DNA of 39,575 nucleotides, from positions 1 to 39,575 of the forward strand of contig NZ_CABMQJ010000019.1 in NCBI RefSeq assembly GCF_902388705.1, read 5' to 3'. This stretch comes from an uncultured Alistipes sp. Lineage in GTDB: Bacteria; Bacteroidota; Bacteroidia; Bacteroidales; Rikenellaceae. Below are positions 18,849 to 27,560 of the stretch, in pieces. Below the pieces are notes generated by a model that ran no database searches, was not told the origin of the DNA, and saw only the letters and a list, made by a program, of their open reading frames with translations. Every line of letters starts with the position of its first letter. The first letter of the stretch is position 1. The position numbers were made by a program, and so were the translations under genes.

Positions 18849-19910
18849 TCAGTCGTAGCGCGGTACGACGAACATCGAGTAGGCCTCGCCGTGGCCGCTG
18901 CCGTCGGTGAGCGTGTAGCGGATTTCGCCGCCCTGCCAGACGACCGCCGTGCGCGTGGTGCCGAAAACAGTCCCGGCGGAAAAGACGTCATTGCCGCAGG
19001 CGGCTACCGAATAGGGCTGGCATCCGCTGCCCGTGCCGTCGGAGAGTTCGAAGAGCTCCTGGCCGTTTTTCCAGATTACGCCTTCCTCCTCGAAGCCCTC
19101 CGTGTAGTACCCGGCGGCATATAGGTTGTTGCCGGAGATGCACACCGACATCGCTTCGGCGTAGGAGCTACCGTCGGTCAGGGTGTAGAGCGGTTTGCCG
19201 TCCCGCCAGACGACGGCGGTGCCGCCGCTGACGCCTGCGGCATAGAGCGTCCGGCCCGAAAGGCAGAGTGCATTGACGCCTGCGCTCGACTTCCCGTCGG
19301 TGAGCGTGAAGTGCGCCTTGTCGTTTTTCCAGACCTCGGCGATTGGTTCCGTGAGGCCGCTGCGCAGGTTTCCCGCGGCGTATACGTCGCCGCCCGAAAC
19401 GACGACGGCTTTGGCCAGTGAGCTGGCGGGACTCACCGAATAGGCGTATAGCTCGTCGCCGTCCTTCCAGACTTTCGCGGTCATAGCTCCTCCGGACTGC
19501 TCGCTTCCCGCGGCGTAGACGCTGCCGCCGGCGGCGAAGACCGAGTAGGCATACGAAATGCCGCCGTTGCCGAGGGTGTATTTCAGCGTGCCGTTTTCCC
19601 ATACTTTCGCCACGATTTCATCGCCCTGCTGCTCGTAGCCGGCCGTGTAGACCGTTTGGTCGGCTACGAATACCGAGTAGGCCCAGGCGTCGTTCGTGCC
19701 GTCGGTGAGCGTGTAGAGTTCCTCGCCGTTTTTCCAGACCGCCGCCACGGCTTTCGTGCCCGGTGTTTTGTAGCCCGCGGTGTAGATGTCGTAACCGGTC
19801 GGTTGCGGTTGCCGGCCGCTGTCGTCGTCCGAACTGCACGACGGGAAAAGAGCCGCTGCGAAAAGCAGCGCGGGCAGCGTGTGTGAAAGATGCTTTCTGT
19901 TGGTCGTCAT
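18849..19910 (-). CDS. Surface-type lipoprotein with seven propeller-like repeats
   Basis: This 353-residue protein has a lipoprotein signal peptide (LLFAAALFPSC, lipid Cys25) followed by SSDDDSG, the acidic stretch that in Bacteroidota marks lipoproteins for the cell surface. The rest consists of seven repeats starting at residues 42, 87, 131, 176, 222, 263 and 309, spaced 41-46 residues. Each has a (V/L)YAAG strand, a (A)xVWKNGExLYTLTDG strand pair and a closing hydrophobic strand. Seven units suggest a closed seven-bladed beta-propeller. The third lacks the TLTDG part. The frame is open to 19991, but only the Met at 19910 gives a proper signal peptide. Ligand unknown; no TonB receptor or glycan genes adjoin it. 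Confidence 0.85.
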   Translation of the reverse strand: MTTNRKHLSHTLPALLFAAALFPSCSSDDDSGRQPQPTGYDIYTAGYKTPGTKAVAAVWKNGEELYTLTDGTNDAWAYSVFVADQTVYTAGYEQQGDEIVAKVWENGTLKYTLGNGGISYAYSVFAAGGSVYAAGSEQSGGAMTAKVWKDGDELYAYSVSPASSLAKAVVVSGGDVYAAGNLRSGLTEPIAEVWKNDKAHFTLTDGKSSAGVNALCLSGRTLYAAGVSGGTAVVWRDGKPLYTLTDGSSYAEAMSVCISGNNLYAAGYYTEGFEEEGVIWKNGQELFELSDGTGSGCQPYSVAACGNDVFSAGTVFGTTRTAVVWQGGEIRYTLTDGSGHGEAYSMFVVPRYD

Positions 19911-20247
19911 TGGTTTGCGGTGCAGGGGATTTCCGGGCCTGCCGGTTCGTTTGCTTGCGGCCCGCGTGTCTGCACCCTGCGTCCGGGGCAAAGTCCGTGC
20001 CGCCGTTCTTCCGTTGGTTGGAATGCGGTATGATGCTGTACGTAAGCAGATTGCTGATTTTTGTATAACTGAATTTTATTACCTGTGAAATTCTATAAAT
20101 AAAAAGAATTGCAAATCAGCTAAAATGCTGGAAAATGGCGAAAAAAGATGCGCATATATATTGTAATTCCGAAAAAATGCGTACCTTTGCAGTCCATTTT
20201 GGACAATGGAAATAGATTTTTTTAACAATTAAAGGACAGTTTAAGAA
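19911..20247. other. Divergent intergenic region upstream of the str operon
   Basis: This 337-nt stretch separates the minus-strand lipoprotein gene from rpsL. The left half is GC-rich without recognisable signals; from about 20040 it is strongly A/T-rich. It contains the rpsL promoter and a leader inverted repeat (TCCATT, 6-nt loop, AATGGA, 20193-20210). No gene is seen, and no clear promoter for the lipoprotein gene was found. Confidence 0.7.
20160..20189 (+). promoter_or_regulatory. Bacteroidota promoter of the str operon
   Basis: ATTG (20160-20163) is followed after 18 nt by TACCTTTG (20182-20189), a full match to TAnnTTTG. Transcription would start near 20196, giving an A/T-rich leader of about 50 nt before rpsL. 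Confidence 0.65.
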
Positions 20248-20628
20248 ATGCCAACTATTCAACAGTTAGTGAGAAACGGCCGAGTAAGCATGGAGGATAA
20301 GAGCAAATCCCCGGCACTCGCCGCGTGTCCCCAGCGCCGAGGCGTATGTACGCGTGTGTACACCACGACCCCGAAAAAGCCGAACTCGGCCATGCGTAAG
20401 GTTGCACGTGTAAGATTGACCAACGGCAAGGAGGTCAACGCCTACATCCCCGGAGAAGGCCACAACTTGCAGGAGCACTCCATCGTGCTCGTCCGCGGCG
20501 GTCGTGTGAAAGACCTCCCCGGTGTACGTTATCACCTGGTGCGCGGTGCACTCGACTCGGCAGGTGTCGACGGTCGTCGTCAGCGTCGTTCGAAGTACGG
20601 TGCCAAACGTCCCAAGGCAGGTAAATAA
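20248..20628 (+). CDS. rpsL: Ribosomal protein S12
   Basis: This 126-residue decoding-centre protein has both conserved loops: TTTPKKPNSAMRK (39-51) and KDLPGVRYH (88-96). Lys43 and Lys88, where streptomycin-resistance substitutions occur, are both lysine, so the gene has the drug-sensitive form. Asp89 is the position that RimO methylthiolates in other bacteria. A small N-terminal variation (MEDKSKSPALAACPQRRG) is typical of Bacteroidota. First gene of the str operon. Confidence 0.98.
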   Translation: MPTIQQLVRNGRVSMEDKSKSPALAACPQRRGVCTRVYTTTPKKPNSAMRKVARVRLTNGKEVNAYIPGEGHNLQEHSIVLVRGGRVKDLPGVRYHLVRGALDSAGVDGRRQRRSKYGAKRPKAGK

Positions 20629-20666
20629 TCTTTAGAAAGAAACAACATTAATTTGAATCAATAGCA

Positions 20667-21143
20667 ATGAGAAAAGCTAAGCCAAAAAAGCGAATTCTAC
20701 TTCCGGATCCTAAGTTCGGCGACGTGGCAGTGACCCGTTTCGTCAACAATCTTATGCTGGATGGTAAGAAGAGTATTGCCTACACCATTTTCTACGATGC
20801 GTTGGAGCTGGTGGGCAAGAAGATGAAGGATGCTGATAAATCTCCCCTGGAAGTCTGGAAACAGGCCCTGGAGAACATCACACCCCAAGTCGAAGTGAAA
20901 TCGAAGCGTATCGGCGGTGCGACGTTCCAGGTTCCTATGGAGGTTCGTCCGGAGCGCAAGATTTCTATTTCCATGAAAAACCTTGTCCTCTATTCCCGCA
21001 AGCGCGCCGGCAAGACGATGGCAGACAGGCTTTCCGCAGAGATAATGGATGCCTACAACCAGCAGGGTGCCGCCTTCAAACGCAAGGAGGAGATGCACCG
21101 CATGGCCGAGGCCAACAAGGCATTCGCACACTTTAGATTCTAA
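20667..21143 (+). CDS. rpsG: Ribosomal protein S7
   Basis: This 158-residue primary 16S-binding protein nucleates the 30S head. It starts MRKAKPKKRILLPDPKFGD and has the conserved VTRFVNNLMLDGKKSIAY and the C-terminal KRKEEMHRMAEANKAFAHFRF, near the E-site tRNA. It lies between rpsL and fusA, the classical str order. Length is normal. Confidence 0.98.
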   Translation: MRKAKPKKRILLPDPKFGDVAVTRFVNNLMLDGKKSIAYTIFYDALELVGKKMKDADKSPLEVWKQALENITPQVEVKSKRIGGATFQVPMEVRPERKISISMKNLVLYSRKRAGKTMADRLSAEIMDAYNQQGAAFKRKEEMHRMAEANKAFAHFRF

Positions 21144-21158
21144 TAAGGAGACTGACAG

Positions 21159-23273
21159 ATGGCAACCAGAGATTTACATTACACTCGCAATATCGGTATC
21201 ATGGCTCACATCGATGCCGGTAAGACCACCACGTCGGAGCGTATCCTTTTTTACACGGGCAAAACCCATAAGATCGGCGAGGTACACGAAGGCGGCGCTA
21301 CGATGGACTGGATGGTTCAGGAGCAGGAGCGCGGCATCACCATTACCTCGGCCGCCACGACCGCTTTCTGGAACTATAAGGACAAGCAGTACCAGATCAA
21401 CCTGATCGACACCCCGGGACACGTCGACTTCACCGTCGAGGTGGAGCGCTCGCTGCGCGTACTGGACGGCGCCGTTGCGACGTTCTGCGCCGTGGGCGGC
21501 GTGGAGCCCCAGTCGGAAACCGTATGGCGCCAGGCTGACAAATACAACGTTCCCCGTATCGGTTACGTCAACAAGATGGACCGCACGGGCGCCGACTTCC
21601 TGGCTGTGTGCGCACAGATCAAGGAGCACTTCGGCGCTACGGCCCTGCCGGTCGTTCTGCCTATCGGTGCCGAGGACAAATTCGAAGGCCTGGTAGACCT
21701 TATATATAATAATGCAATCTACTACAACGACGACAAGACCGTTCGCGACAACTTCGAACTGAAGGAGATTCCCGCGTCGATGGCCGCCGAGGCTGCCGAA
21801 TGGCGCGCCAAGCTCATCGAGGAGGTTGCTTCGACCGACGATGCGCTGATGGAGAAGTTTTTCGAGAATCCCGATTCGATCACTCCCGAGGAGTTGCTCG
21901 CAGCGATTCGCAAGGCTACGATCTCGATGCAGCTCGTACCGATGCTCTGCGGTTCGTCGTTCCACAACAAGGGCGTGCAGAAACTGCTCGACTATGTCAT
22001 TGCATTCCTGCCCTCGCCGCTGGACGTACCCGCAGTTACGGGTATGAACCCCAAAACCGACAAAGAGGAGGTGCGCCACGCTACCGAGGACGAACCGTTC
22101 TGCGGCCTTGCGTTCAAGATTGCTACCGACCCGTTCGTAGGCCGTCTGGCTTTCGTGCGTATCTATTCGGGTAAACTCGACGCCGGTTCCTACGTATTCA
22201 ATTCGCGCAGCGGCAAACGCGAGCGCATCAGCCGTATCTACCAGATGCACGCCAACAAGCAGAATCCGATGGAAACCGTCGGCGCCGGCGACATCTGCGC
22301 AGCCGTAGGCTTCAAGGAGATTCGCACGGGCGATACGCTCTGCGCCGAGAACGCACCTATCGTACTCGAGCAGATGACCTTCCCCGAGCCGGTAATCGGC
22401 CTGGCCGTGGAGCCCAAGACCCAGAAAGACCTCGACAAGCTCGGCATCGCACTGGCGAAGCTGGCCGAAGAGGACCCCACCTTTACGGTACACACCGACG
22501 AGGATTCGGGCCAGACCGTCATCAGCGGTATGGGTGAGCTGCACCTCGACATCATCGTCGACCGTCTGCGCCGCGAGTTCGGTGTCGAGATCAACCAGGG
22601 CGCTCCCCAGGTTAACTACAAGGAGTCGCTTACCAAGACCGTTCAGCACCGCGAGGTATTCAAGAAGCAGACCGGCGGCCGCGGTAAGTTCGCCGACATC
22701 ATCTTCGAAATCGGGCCTGCCGAGGAAGGCAAGATGGGCCTTACGTTCGTCGACGAAGTCAAGGGCGGTAACATTCCCAAGGAGTTCATTCCCTCGGTTC
22801 AGAAAGGTTTCGAATCGGCCATGACCAACGGTGCCCTGGCCGGCTACCAGATGGACTCGATGAAAATTACCCTGAAAGACGGTTCGTTCCACCCCGTCGA
22901 TTCAGACCAGCTGTCGTTCGAAATCGCTGCCCGCAACGGTTACCGTGCGGCTGCTCCCAAGGCAGGTTCGGTGATTCTGGAGCCTATCATGTCCGTGGAG
23001 GTCGTGACCCCCGAGGAGAACATGGGCGACATTATCGGCGATTTGAACAAGCGCCGCGGCCAAATCACCGGTATGGAGTCGAAAGGCACCGCCCGTGTGG
23101 TGAAAGCCAAGGTTCCCCTGTCGGAGATGTTCGGTTATGTAACCGTGCTGCGTACGATTTCGTCGGGCCGCGCAACCTCGTCCATGGAGTTCTCGCACTT
23201 CGAGGAGGTTCCCGCCAACCTGGCAAAGGAGATCATCGAGAAAGCGAGTGGTAAACGTAAGGATATAGAATAA
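21159..23273 (+). CDS. fusA: Elongation factor G
   Basis: This 704-residue translocase GTPase has the P-loop AHIDAGKT (16-23), the switch region RGITITSAAT (59-68), DTPGH (84-88) and NKMD (138-141), followed by domain II and the domain IV/V region with SFHPVDSDQLSFEIAARNGYR. Length and motifs fit the canonical EF-G1, including the G domain insertion. It follows rpsG by 15 nt. In many bacteria tuf comes next; here rpsJ follows directly after 8 nt. Confidence 0.98.
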   Translation: MATRDLHYTRNIGIMAHIDAGKTTTSERILFYTGKTHKIGEVHEGGATMDWMVQEQERGITITSAATTAFWNYKDKQYQINLIDTPGHVDFTVEVERSLRVLDGAVATFCAVGGVEPQSETVWRQADKYNVPRIGYVNKMDRTGADFLAVCAQIKEHFGATALPVVLPIGAEDKFEGLVDLIYNNAIYYNDDKTVRDNFELKEIPASMAAEAAEWRAKLIEEVASTDDALMEKFFENPDSITPEELLAAIRKATISMQLVPMLCGSSFHNKGVQKLLDYVIAFLPSPLDVPAVTGMNPKTDKEEVRHATEDEPFCGLAFKIATDPFVGRLAFVRIYSGKLDAGSYVFNSRSGKRERISRIYQMHANKQNPMETVGAGDICAAVGFKEIRTGDTLCAENAPIVLEQMTFPEPVIGLAVEPKTQKDLDKLGIALAKLAEEDPTFTVHTDEDSGQTVISGMGELHLDIIVDRLRREFGVEINQGAPQVNYKESLTKTVQHREVFKKQTGGRGKFADIIFEIGPAEEGKMGLTFVDEVKGGNIPKEFIPSVQKGFESAMTNGALAGYQMDSMKITLKDGSFHPVDSDQLSFEIAARNGYRAAAPKAGSVILEPIMSVEVVTPEENMGDIIGDLNKRRGQITGMESKGTARVVKAKVPLSEMFGYVTVLRTISSGRATSSMEFSHFEEVPANLAKEIIEKASGKRKDIE

Positions 23274-23281
23274 GCAAACAT

Positions 23282-23587
23282 ATGAACCAGAAGATTAGAA
23301 TCAAGTTAAAGTCATTCGATCACAATCTCGTGGACAAGTCGGCCGAGAAGATTGTGAAGACTGTGAAGAGCACGGGCGCCGTTGTGAGCGGTCCTGTGCC
23401 CCTTCCCACGCACAAGCAGATTTTTACGGTGAACCGCTCGACTTTCGTCAACAAGAAAGCCCGCGAGCAGTTCCAGCTCTGCACATTCAAGCGTATCCTC
23501 GACATCTATTCGTCGACGCCCAAGACGATCGACGCACTGATGAAGCTGGAGCTTCCCTCGGGTGTGGAGGTAGAAATCAAGGTGTGA
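23282..23587 (+). CDS. rpsJ: Ribosomal protein S10
   Basis: This 101-residue 30S head protein, also the NusE subunit of antitermination complexes, has KIRIKLKSFDHNLVDKSAEK and the conserved GPVPLPTHKQIFTVNRSTFVNKKAREQF. It is the first gene of the S10 block and sits 8 nt after fusA, so str and S10 are probably one transcript. The 74-nt gap to rplC holds only a small repeat (CTATA/TATAG near 23607-23621). Confidence 0.98.
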   Translation: MNQKIRIKLKSFDHNLVDKSAEKIVKTVKSTGAVVSGPVPLPTHKQIFTVNRSTFVNKKAREQFQLCTFKRILDIYSSTPKTIDALMKLELPSGVEVEIKV

Positions 23588-23661
23588 TAACGGAAGGCTT
23601 GTACCTATATTAAGTATAGCAACGAAAGATCACTTTATTTATAACAAACAATCGACAACAA

Positions 23662-24276
23662 ATGTCAGGACTTATTGGAAAGAAAATCGGAATGACTTCC
23701 GTTTACAGTGCCGAGGGTAAGAATATACCATGCACTGTCATTGAGGCTGGTCCGTGCGTTGTTACGCAAATCAAGACCGTGGAGAAGGACACCTACGAAG
23801 CGGTACAGATTGCCTATGACGAGAAAAGTGAAAAGCACACCAGCAGCAGTTTGTTAGGACACTTCAAGAAAGCCGGCACGACCCCGAAGCGCAAAATGGC
23901 TGAATTCAAGGGGATGCCTGAAGTGAATCTCGGCGACACGCTCACCGTAGACCTCTTCTCGGAGGAGGACTGGGTCGACGTGACCGGGATATCGAAAGGT
24001 AAAGGCTTCCAGGGCGTTGTGAAGCGCCACGGTTTCGGCGGCGTGGGCGGTCAGACCCACGGCCAGCACAACCGTCAGCGCAAACCCGGTTCGCTGGGTG
24101 CATCGTCCTATCCGTCGCGCGTCTTCAAGGGCAAGCGCTTGCCCGGCCAGATGGGTGGCGAGCAGGTCAAGGTTTTGAACCTGAAAGTTTTGAAAGTTAT
24201 TCCCGAGAGCAACCTTATCCTCGTGAAAGGTTCGATTCCGGGAGCAAAGGGTGCTTATTTAACAATTGAGAAGTAG
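23662..24276 (+). CDS. rplC: Ribosomal protein L3
   Basis: This 204-residue early-assembly 50S protein starts MSGLIGKKIGMTSVYS. The central extension that reaches the peptidyl transferase centre is clear: KRHGFGGVGGQTHGQ, KPGSLGASSYPSRVFKGK and LPGQMGGEQVK; the Gln of GQMGG corresponds to the residue N5-methylated by PrmB in E. coli. The stop is one base before the rplD start. Confidence 0.98.
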   Translation: MSGLIGKKIGMTSVYSAEGKNIPCTVIEAGPCVVTQIKTVEKDTYEAVQIAYDEKSEKHTSSSLLGHFKKAGTTPKRKMAEFKGMPEVNLGDTLTVDLFSEEDWVDVTGISKGKGFQGVVKRHGFGGVGGQTHGQHNRQRKPGSLGASSYPSRVFKGKRLPGQMGGEQVKVLNLKVLKVIPESNLILVKGSIPGAKGAYLTIEK

Positions 24277-24277
24277 T

Positions 24278-24904
24278 ATGGAATTAGCTGTTTTAAACAC
24301 ACAAGGAAAAGAAACGGGTCGTAAGGTCACTCTTTCGGACGCCGTCTTCGGCGTGGAGGCTAATGACCACGCTATCTACCTCGACGTGAAGCAGTATCTC
24401 GCTGACCAGCGTCAGGGTACGCACAAGTCGAAGCAGCGCAACGAAGTTGCCGGTTCGACGCGTAAGCTCAAACGTCAGAAAGGCACCGGCGGCGCCCGTG
24501 CGGGCAGCATCAAGTCGCCCCTGTTCCCGGGCGGCGGCCGCATCTTCGGCCCCCAGCCCCGCGACTACAGCTTCAAGCTCAACAAGAAGCTCAAGCAGCT
24601 GGCCCGCCGCAGCGCACTGACCTACAAGGCGCAGGCAGGCGTGATCAGCGTCGTGGAGGCCATCTCGATGGACGCTCCCAAAACCAAGGCCGTCGTGGCT
24701 CTGGCCGATGCGCTGAAAGTAGCCGACAAGAAAGTTCTGCTGGTTCTTCCGGAGTCCAACGTGAACCTTCAGCTTTCGTGCCGCAACCTGCCTTACGTAC
24801 AGCCCGTGCTGGCGCAGAACGTCTGCACGTACGATGTGATGAACGCATCGGCTATCGTGATGGTGGAAGGCGCAGAGAATGTTTTGAATACGATGTTAGC
24901 TTAA
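24278..24904 (+). CDS. rplD: Ribosomal protein L4
   Basis: This 208-residue protein of the exit tunnel has the start MELAVLNTQGKETGRKVTL, chosen over an upstream in-frame Met at 24266 that lies within rplC. The tunnel loop is seen as KQRNEVAGSTRKLKRQKGTGGARAG and GGGRIFGPQPRDYSFKLNKK. In E. coli L4 represses its own operon; whether this holds here cannot be read from the sequence. Confidence 0.97.
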   Translation: MELAVLNTQGKETGRKVTLSDAVFGVEANDHAIYLDVKQYLADQRQGTHKSKQRNEVAGSTRKLKRQKGTGGARAGSIKSPLFPGGGRIFGPQPRDYSFKLNKKLKQLARRSALTYKAQAGVISVVEAISMDAPKTKAVVALADALKVADKKVLLVLPESNVNLQLSCRNLPYVQPVLAQNVCTYDVMNASAIVMVEGAENVLNTMLA

Positions 24905-24920
24905 AAACGCAAGACACACA

Positions 24921-25211
24921 ATGGAAATTATTATTAAGCCGGTTTTGACCGAAAAAATGACGATTCAGGGCGAAAAGTTGAATCGCTACGGTTTTATCGT
25001 TGACGTGAGGGCTAACAAGCTGCAGATTCGCAATGCCGTAGAGCAGATGTACAACGTCGTCGTGACGGATGTGAACACCGTGAACTACATGGGCAAACTC
25101 AAGAGCCGCTATACCAAGGCCGGCCTCTTGGAGGGACGCGCTAACAACTTCAAGAAGGCTATCGTCACCTTGAAGGACGGAGATAAGATAGATTTTTACA
25201 GTAATATCTAA
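24921..25211 (+). CDS. rplW: Ribosomal protein L23
   Basis: This 96-residue protein at the tunnel exit, docking site for trigger factor and SRP in other bacteria, begins MEIIIKPVLTEKMTIQGEK and has RNAVEQMYNVVVTDVNTVNYMG. It matches the short bacterial form. It sits between rplD and rplB with gaps of 16 and 5 nt. Confidence 0.97.
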   Translation: MEIIIKPVLTEKMTIQGEKLNRYGFIVDVRANKLQIRNAVEQMYNVVVTDVNTVNYMGKLKSRYTKAGLLEGRANNFKKAIVTLKDGDKIDFYSNI

Positions 25212-25216
25212 CGAAG

Positions 25217-26041
25217 ATGGCAGTAAGAAAATTTAAGCCTGTTACCGCAGGTACGAGACATAAGATTATCGGCACGTTCGACGAAGTTACGACGAACAAG
25301 CCTGAGAAGTCGTTGCTCAGCCCCAAGAAAAGCTCGGGCGGCCGTAACAACTCTGGTAAAATGACGGTTCGCTACATCGGCGGCGGTCACAAACAGATGT
25401 ATCGTAACGTCGATTTCAAGCGTTCAAAGGACGGCATCGCTGCAACTGTAAAATCTATCGAGTACGATCCCAATCGTACCGCACGTATTGCACTTCTGGT
25501 ATATGCCGACGGTGAGAAGAGTTACATCATCGCACCCAACGGCCTCCAGGTGGGCCAGACCGTAATGAGCGGCGCAGGCGTTGCTCCCGAAGTCGGAAAC
25601 ACGCTTTTCCTGAGCGAGATTCCGCTGGGTACGGTCGTCCACAATATCGAACTCTACCCCGGCCAGGGGGCTGCCATGGCCCGTTCCGCCGGTTCTTACG
25701 CCCAGCTGCTGGCTCGTGAGGGCAAATTCGCCATCATCAAGCTGCCTTCGGGCGAAACTCGTATGGTACTCGTAACTTGCCGCGCTACGGTGGGTGTCGT
25801 GTCGAATATCGACCACAGCCTCGAGAGCTCCGGCAAGGCAGGTCGTGAGCGTTGGTTCGGCCGTCGTCCGCGCAACCGCGGCGTGGTGATGAACCCCGTC
25901 GATCACCCGATGGGTGGTGGTGAAGGCCGTGCATCCGGTGGTCACCCCCGTTCGCGCAAGGGTCTGCTCGCCAAGGGTTATAAGACTCGCAACCCGAAGA
26001 AGACGACCTCGAAGTTTATTATTTCCAAGAAGAAAAAATAA
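25217..26041 (+). CDS. rplB: Ribosomal protein L2
   Basis: This 274-residue core protein of the peptidyl transferase region begins MAVRKFKPVTAGTRHK. The conserved C-terminal segment NPVDHPMGGGEGRASGGHPRSRKG contains the histidine (HPMGGG) needed for activity in E. coli L2. The middle has the OB-fold and SH3-like RNA-binding parts (GRNNSGKMTVRYIGGGHKQ). Normal length, ending in a basic lysine tail. Confidence 0.98.
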   Translation: MAVRKFKPVTAGTRHKIIGTFDEVTTNKPEKSLLSPKKSSGGRNNSGKMTVRYIGGGHKQMYRNVDFKRSKDGIAATVKSIEYDPNRTARIALLVYADGEKSYIIAPNGLQVGQTVMSGAGVAPEVGNTLFLSEIPLGTVVHNIELYPGQGAAMARSAGSYAQLLAREGKFAIIKLPSGETRMVLVTCRATVGVVSNIDHSLESSGKAGRERWFGRRPRNRGVVMNPVDHPMGGGEGRASGGHPRSRKGLLAKGYKTRNPKKTTSKFIISKKKK

Positions 26042-26058
26042 TTAAATAAGAGTACATA

Positions 26059-26328
26059 ATGAGCCGTTCATTAAAAAAAGGACCGTTTATCGACCCCAAG
26101 CTCGAGGCGAAAGTTGTCGCACAGGCCGAGGGAAACAAAAAGTCGGTAATCAAGACATGGTCGCGTGCAAGTATGATCTCCCCTGACTTCGTTGGTCAGA
26201 CGATCGCTGTCCACAACGGAAATAAATTCATTCCGGTGTATGTAACAGAGAACATGGTAGGACATAAACTCGGTGAGTTTGCTCCCACCCGTAACTTCCG
26301 CGGTCACGCAGGTAACAAGAAAAAATAG
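26059..26328 (+). CDS. rpsS: Ribosomal protein S19
   Basis: This 89-residue 30S head protein, which pairs with S13 near the A-site finger, begins MSRSLKKGPFIDPKLEAKV and has SRASMISPDFVGQTIAVHNG and KLGEFAPTRNFRGH. These are the typical S19 signatures. Followed by rplV after 7 nt. Confidence 0.98.
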   Translation: MSRSLKKGPFIDPKLEAKVVAQAEGNKKSVIKTWSRASMISPDFVGQTIAVHNGNKFIPVYVTENMVGHKLGEFAPTRNFRGHAGNKKK

Positions 26329-26335
26329 GTAGAAA

Positions 26336-26746
26336 ATGGGTGCAAGAAAAGCAATAAAAGCCGAGAAAATCAAGGCTGAAAAGAAGCAGAAAGCAATCGC
26401 TGTTCTGCGTGATTGCCCGACCTCTCCCCGCAAGATGCGCCTGGTGGCCGACATCATCCGCGGCGTCGAGATCAACAAGGCATTGGGCATCCTTCGTTTT
26501 TCGAAGAAGGAGGCGTCGATCCGTATGGAGAAACTTCTCAAGTCGGCGATCGCCAACTGGGAGGCCAAAAACGAGAGCGAGCGTCTGGAAGATACGAAAT
26601 TGTGCGTCAAAGAGGTATTCGTCGACGGCGGCCGCATGCTGAAGCGTATTCAGGCTGCGCCCCAGGGTCGCGCTCACCGTATCCGCAAGCGTTCGAACCA
26701 CGTGACGATCGTAGTTGACAAAATGGTAACCGTAGAAAACAAGTAA
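26336..26746 (+). CDS. rplV: Ribosomal protein L22
   Basis: This 136-residue protein lines the exit tunnel. The core carries SPRKMRLVADIIRGVEINKAL and the tunnel beta-hairpin VKEVFVDGGRMLKRIQAAPQGRAHRIRKRSNH. A lysine-rich N-terminal extension (about 20 residues, GARKAIKAEKIKAEKKQK) is longer than in E. coli and common in Bacteroidota. It is 4 nt upstream of rpsC. Confidence 0.97.
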   Translation: MGARKAIKAEKIKAEKKQKAIAVLRDCPTSPRKMRLVADIIRGVEINKALGILRFSKKEASIRMEKLLKSAIANWEAKNESERLEDTKLCVKEVFVDGGRMLKRIQAAPQGRAHRIRKRSNHVTIVVDKMVTVENK

Positions 26747-26750
26747 TCAG

Positions 26751-27533
26751 ATGGGACAGAAAGTTAATCCGATAGCAAATCGTCTTGGTATCATCCGCGG
26801 TTGGGATTCCAACTGGTTCGGCGGCAAGGACTTCTCCGAGAAGCTGGTCGAGGACGCCAAGATCCGCAAGTACCTGAATGTCCGTCTGGCCAAGGCAAGC
26901 ATCTCGAAAATCATCATCGAGCGCACGCTGAAGCTGGTTACGGTGACCATCTCCACCGCACGCCCGGGCATCATCATCGGCAAGGGCGGCCAGGAGGTCG
27001 ACAAGTTGAAGGAGGAGTTGAAAAAGCTCACCGGCAAGGAGATTCAGATCAACATCTTCGAGGTAAAGCGTCCCGAGGTGGATGCCGTTATCGTCGGCCA
27101 GAACATCGCCCGCCAGCTGGAGGGCCGCGTATCGTTCCGCCGTGCCGTCAAGACGGCCGTGGCGTCGACCATGCGCATGGGTGCCGAGGGTATCAAAATC
27201 CAGGTTTCGGGCCGTGTAGGCGGCGCCGAGATGGCCCGCAGCGAAACCATCAAGGAGGGTCGTATTCCGCTGCACACGTTCCGTGCCGACGTGGATTTCT
27301 GCCTGACCGAGGCGCTCACCAAAGTGGGTATTCTGGGTGTAAAGGTCTGGATCTGCCAGGGCATCGTATACGGCAAGCGCGACCTGTTCGAGATCGCAGG
27401 CGCTTCGGCGCAGGCTCCTTCGGGCGACCGCGGTGATCGCGGTGACCGTCGTGGCCGCGGCGACCGTCGCGGAGGCCGTGGCGACCGCGGTGATCGCGGA
27501 GGTGACCGCCGTCGTAATAACAACAATAAGTAA
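26751..27533 (+). CDS. rpsC: Ribosomal protein S3 with RGD-rich tail
   Basis: This 260-residue mRNA-entry protein has the type II KH domain (RPGIIIGKGGQEVDKLKEEL, GKGG at 77-80) and the C-terminal S3 domain (GRVGGAEMARSETIKEGR, GVKVWICQGIVYGKRDLFEI). From about residue 224 to 260 it has a tail built of Gly-Asp-Arg triplets ending RRRNNNNK, absent from E. coli S3 (233 aa). The tail is encoded in frame with no break, so it is a genuine extension; its function is unknown. Confidence 0.97.
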   Translation: MGQKVNPIANRLGIIRGWDSNWFGGKDFSEKLVEDAKIRKYLNVRLAKASISKIIIERTLKLVTVTISTARPGIIIGKGGQEVDKLKEELKKLTGKEIQINIFEVKRPEVDAVIVGQNIARQLEGRVSFRRAVKTAVASTMRMGAEGIKIQVSGRVGGAEMARSETIKEGRIPLHTFRADVDFCLTEALTKVGILGVKVWICQGIVYGKRDLFEIAGASAQAPSGDRGDRGDRRGRGDRRGGRGDRGDRGGDRRRNNNNK

Positions 27534-27560
27534 GTCGGACCTTTTTAAAGCAAAACAACA

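Noticed and set aside
23274..23281. Missing tuf gene between fusA and rpsJ as a deletion
   Set aside because: Absence of tuf at this place is normal in Bacteroidota, where tuf is usually found with the rpoBC-side ribosomal genes.
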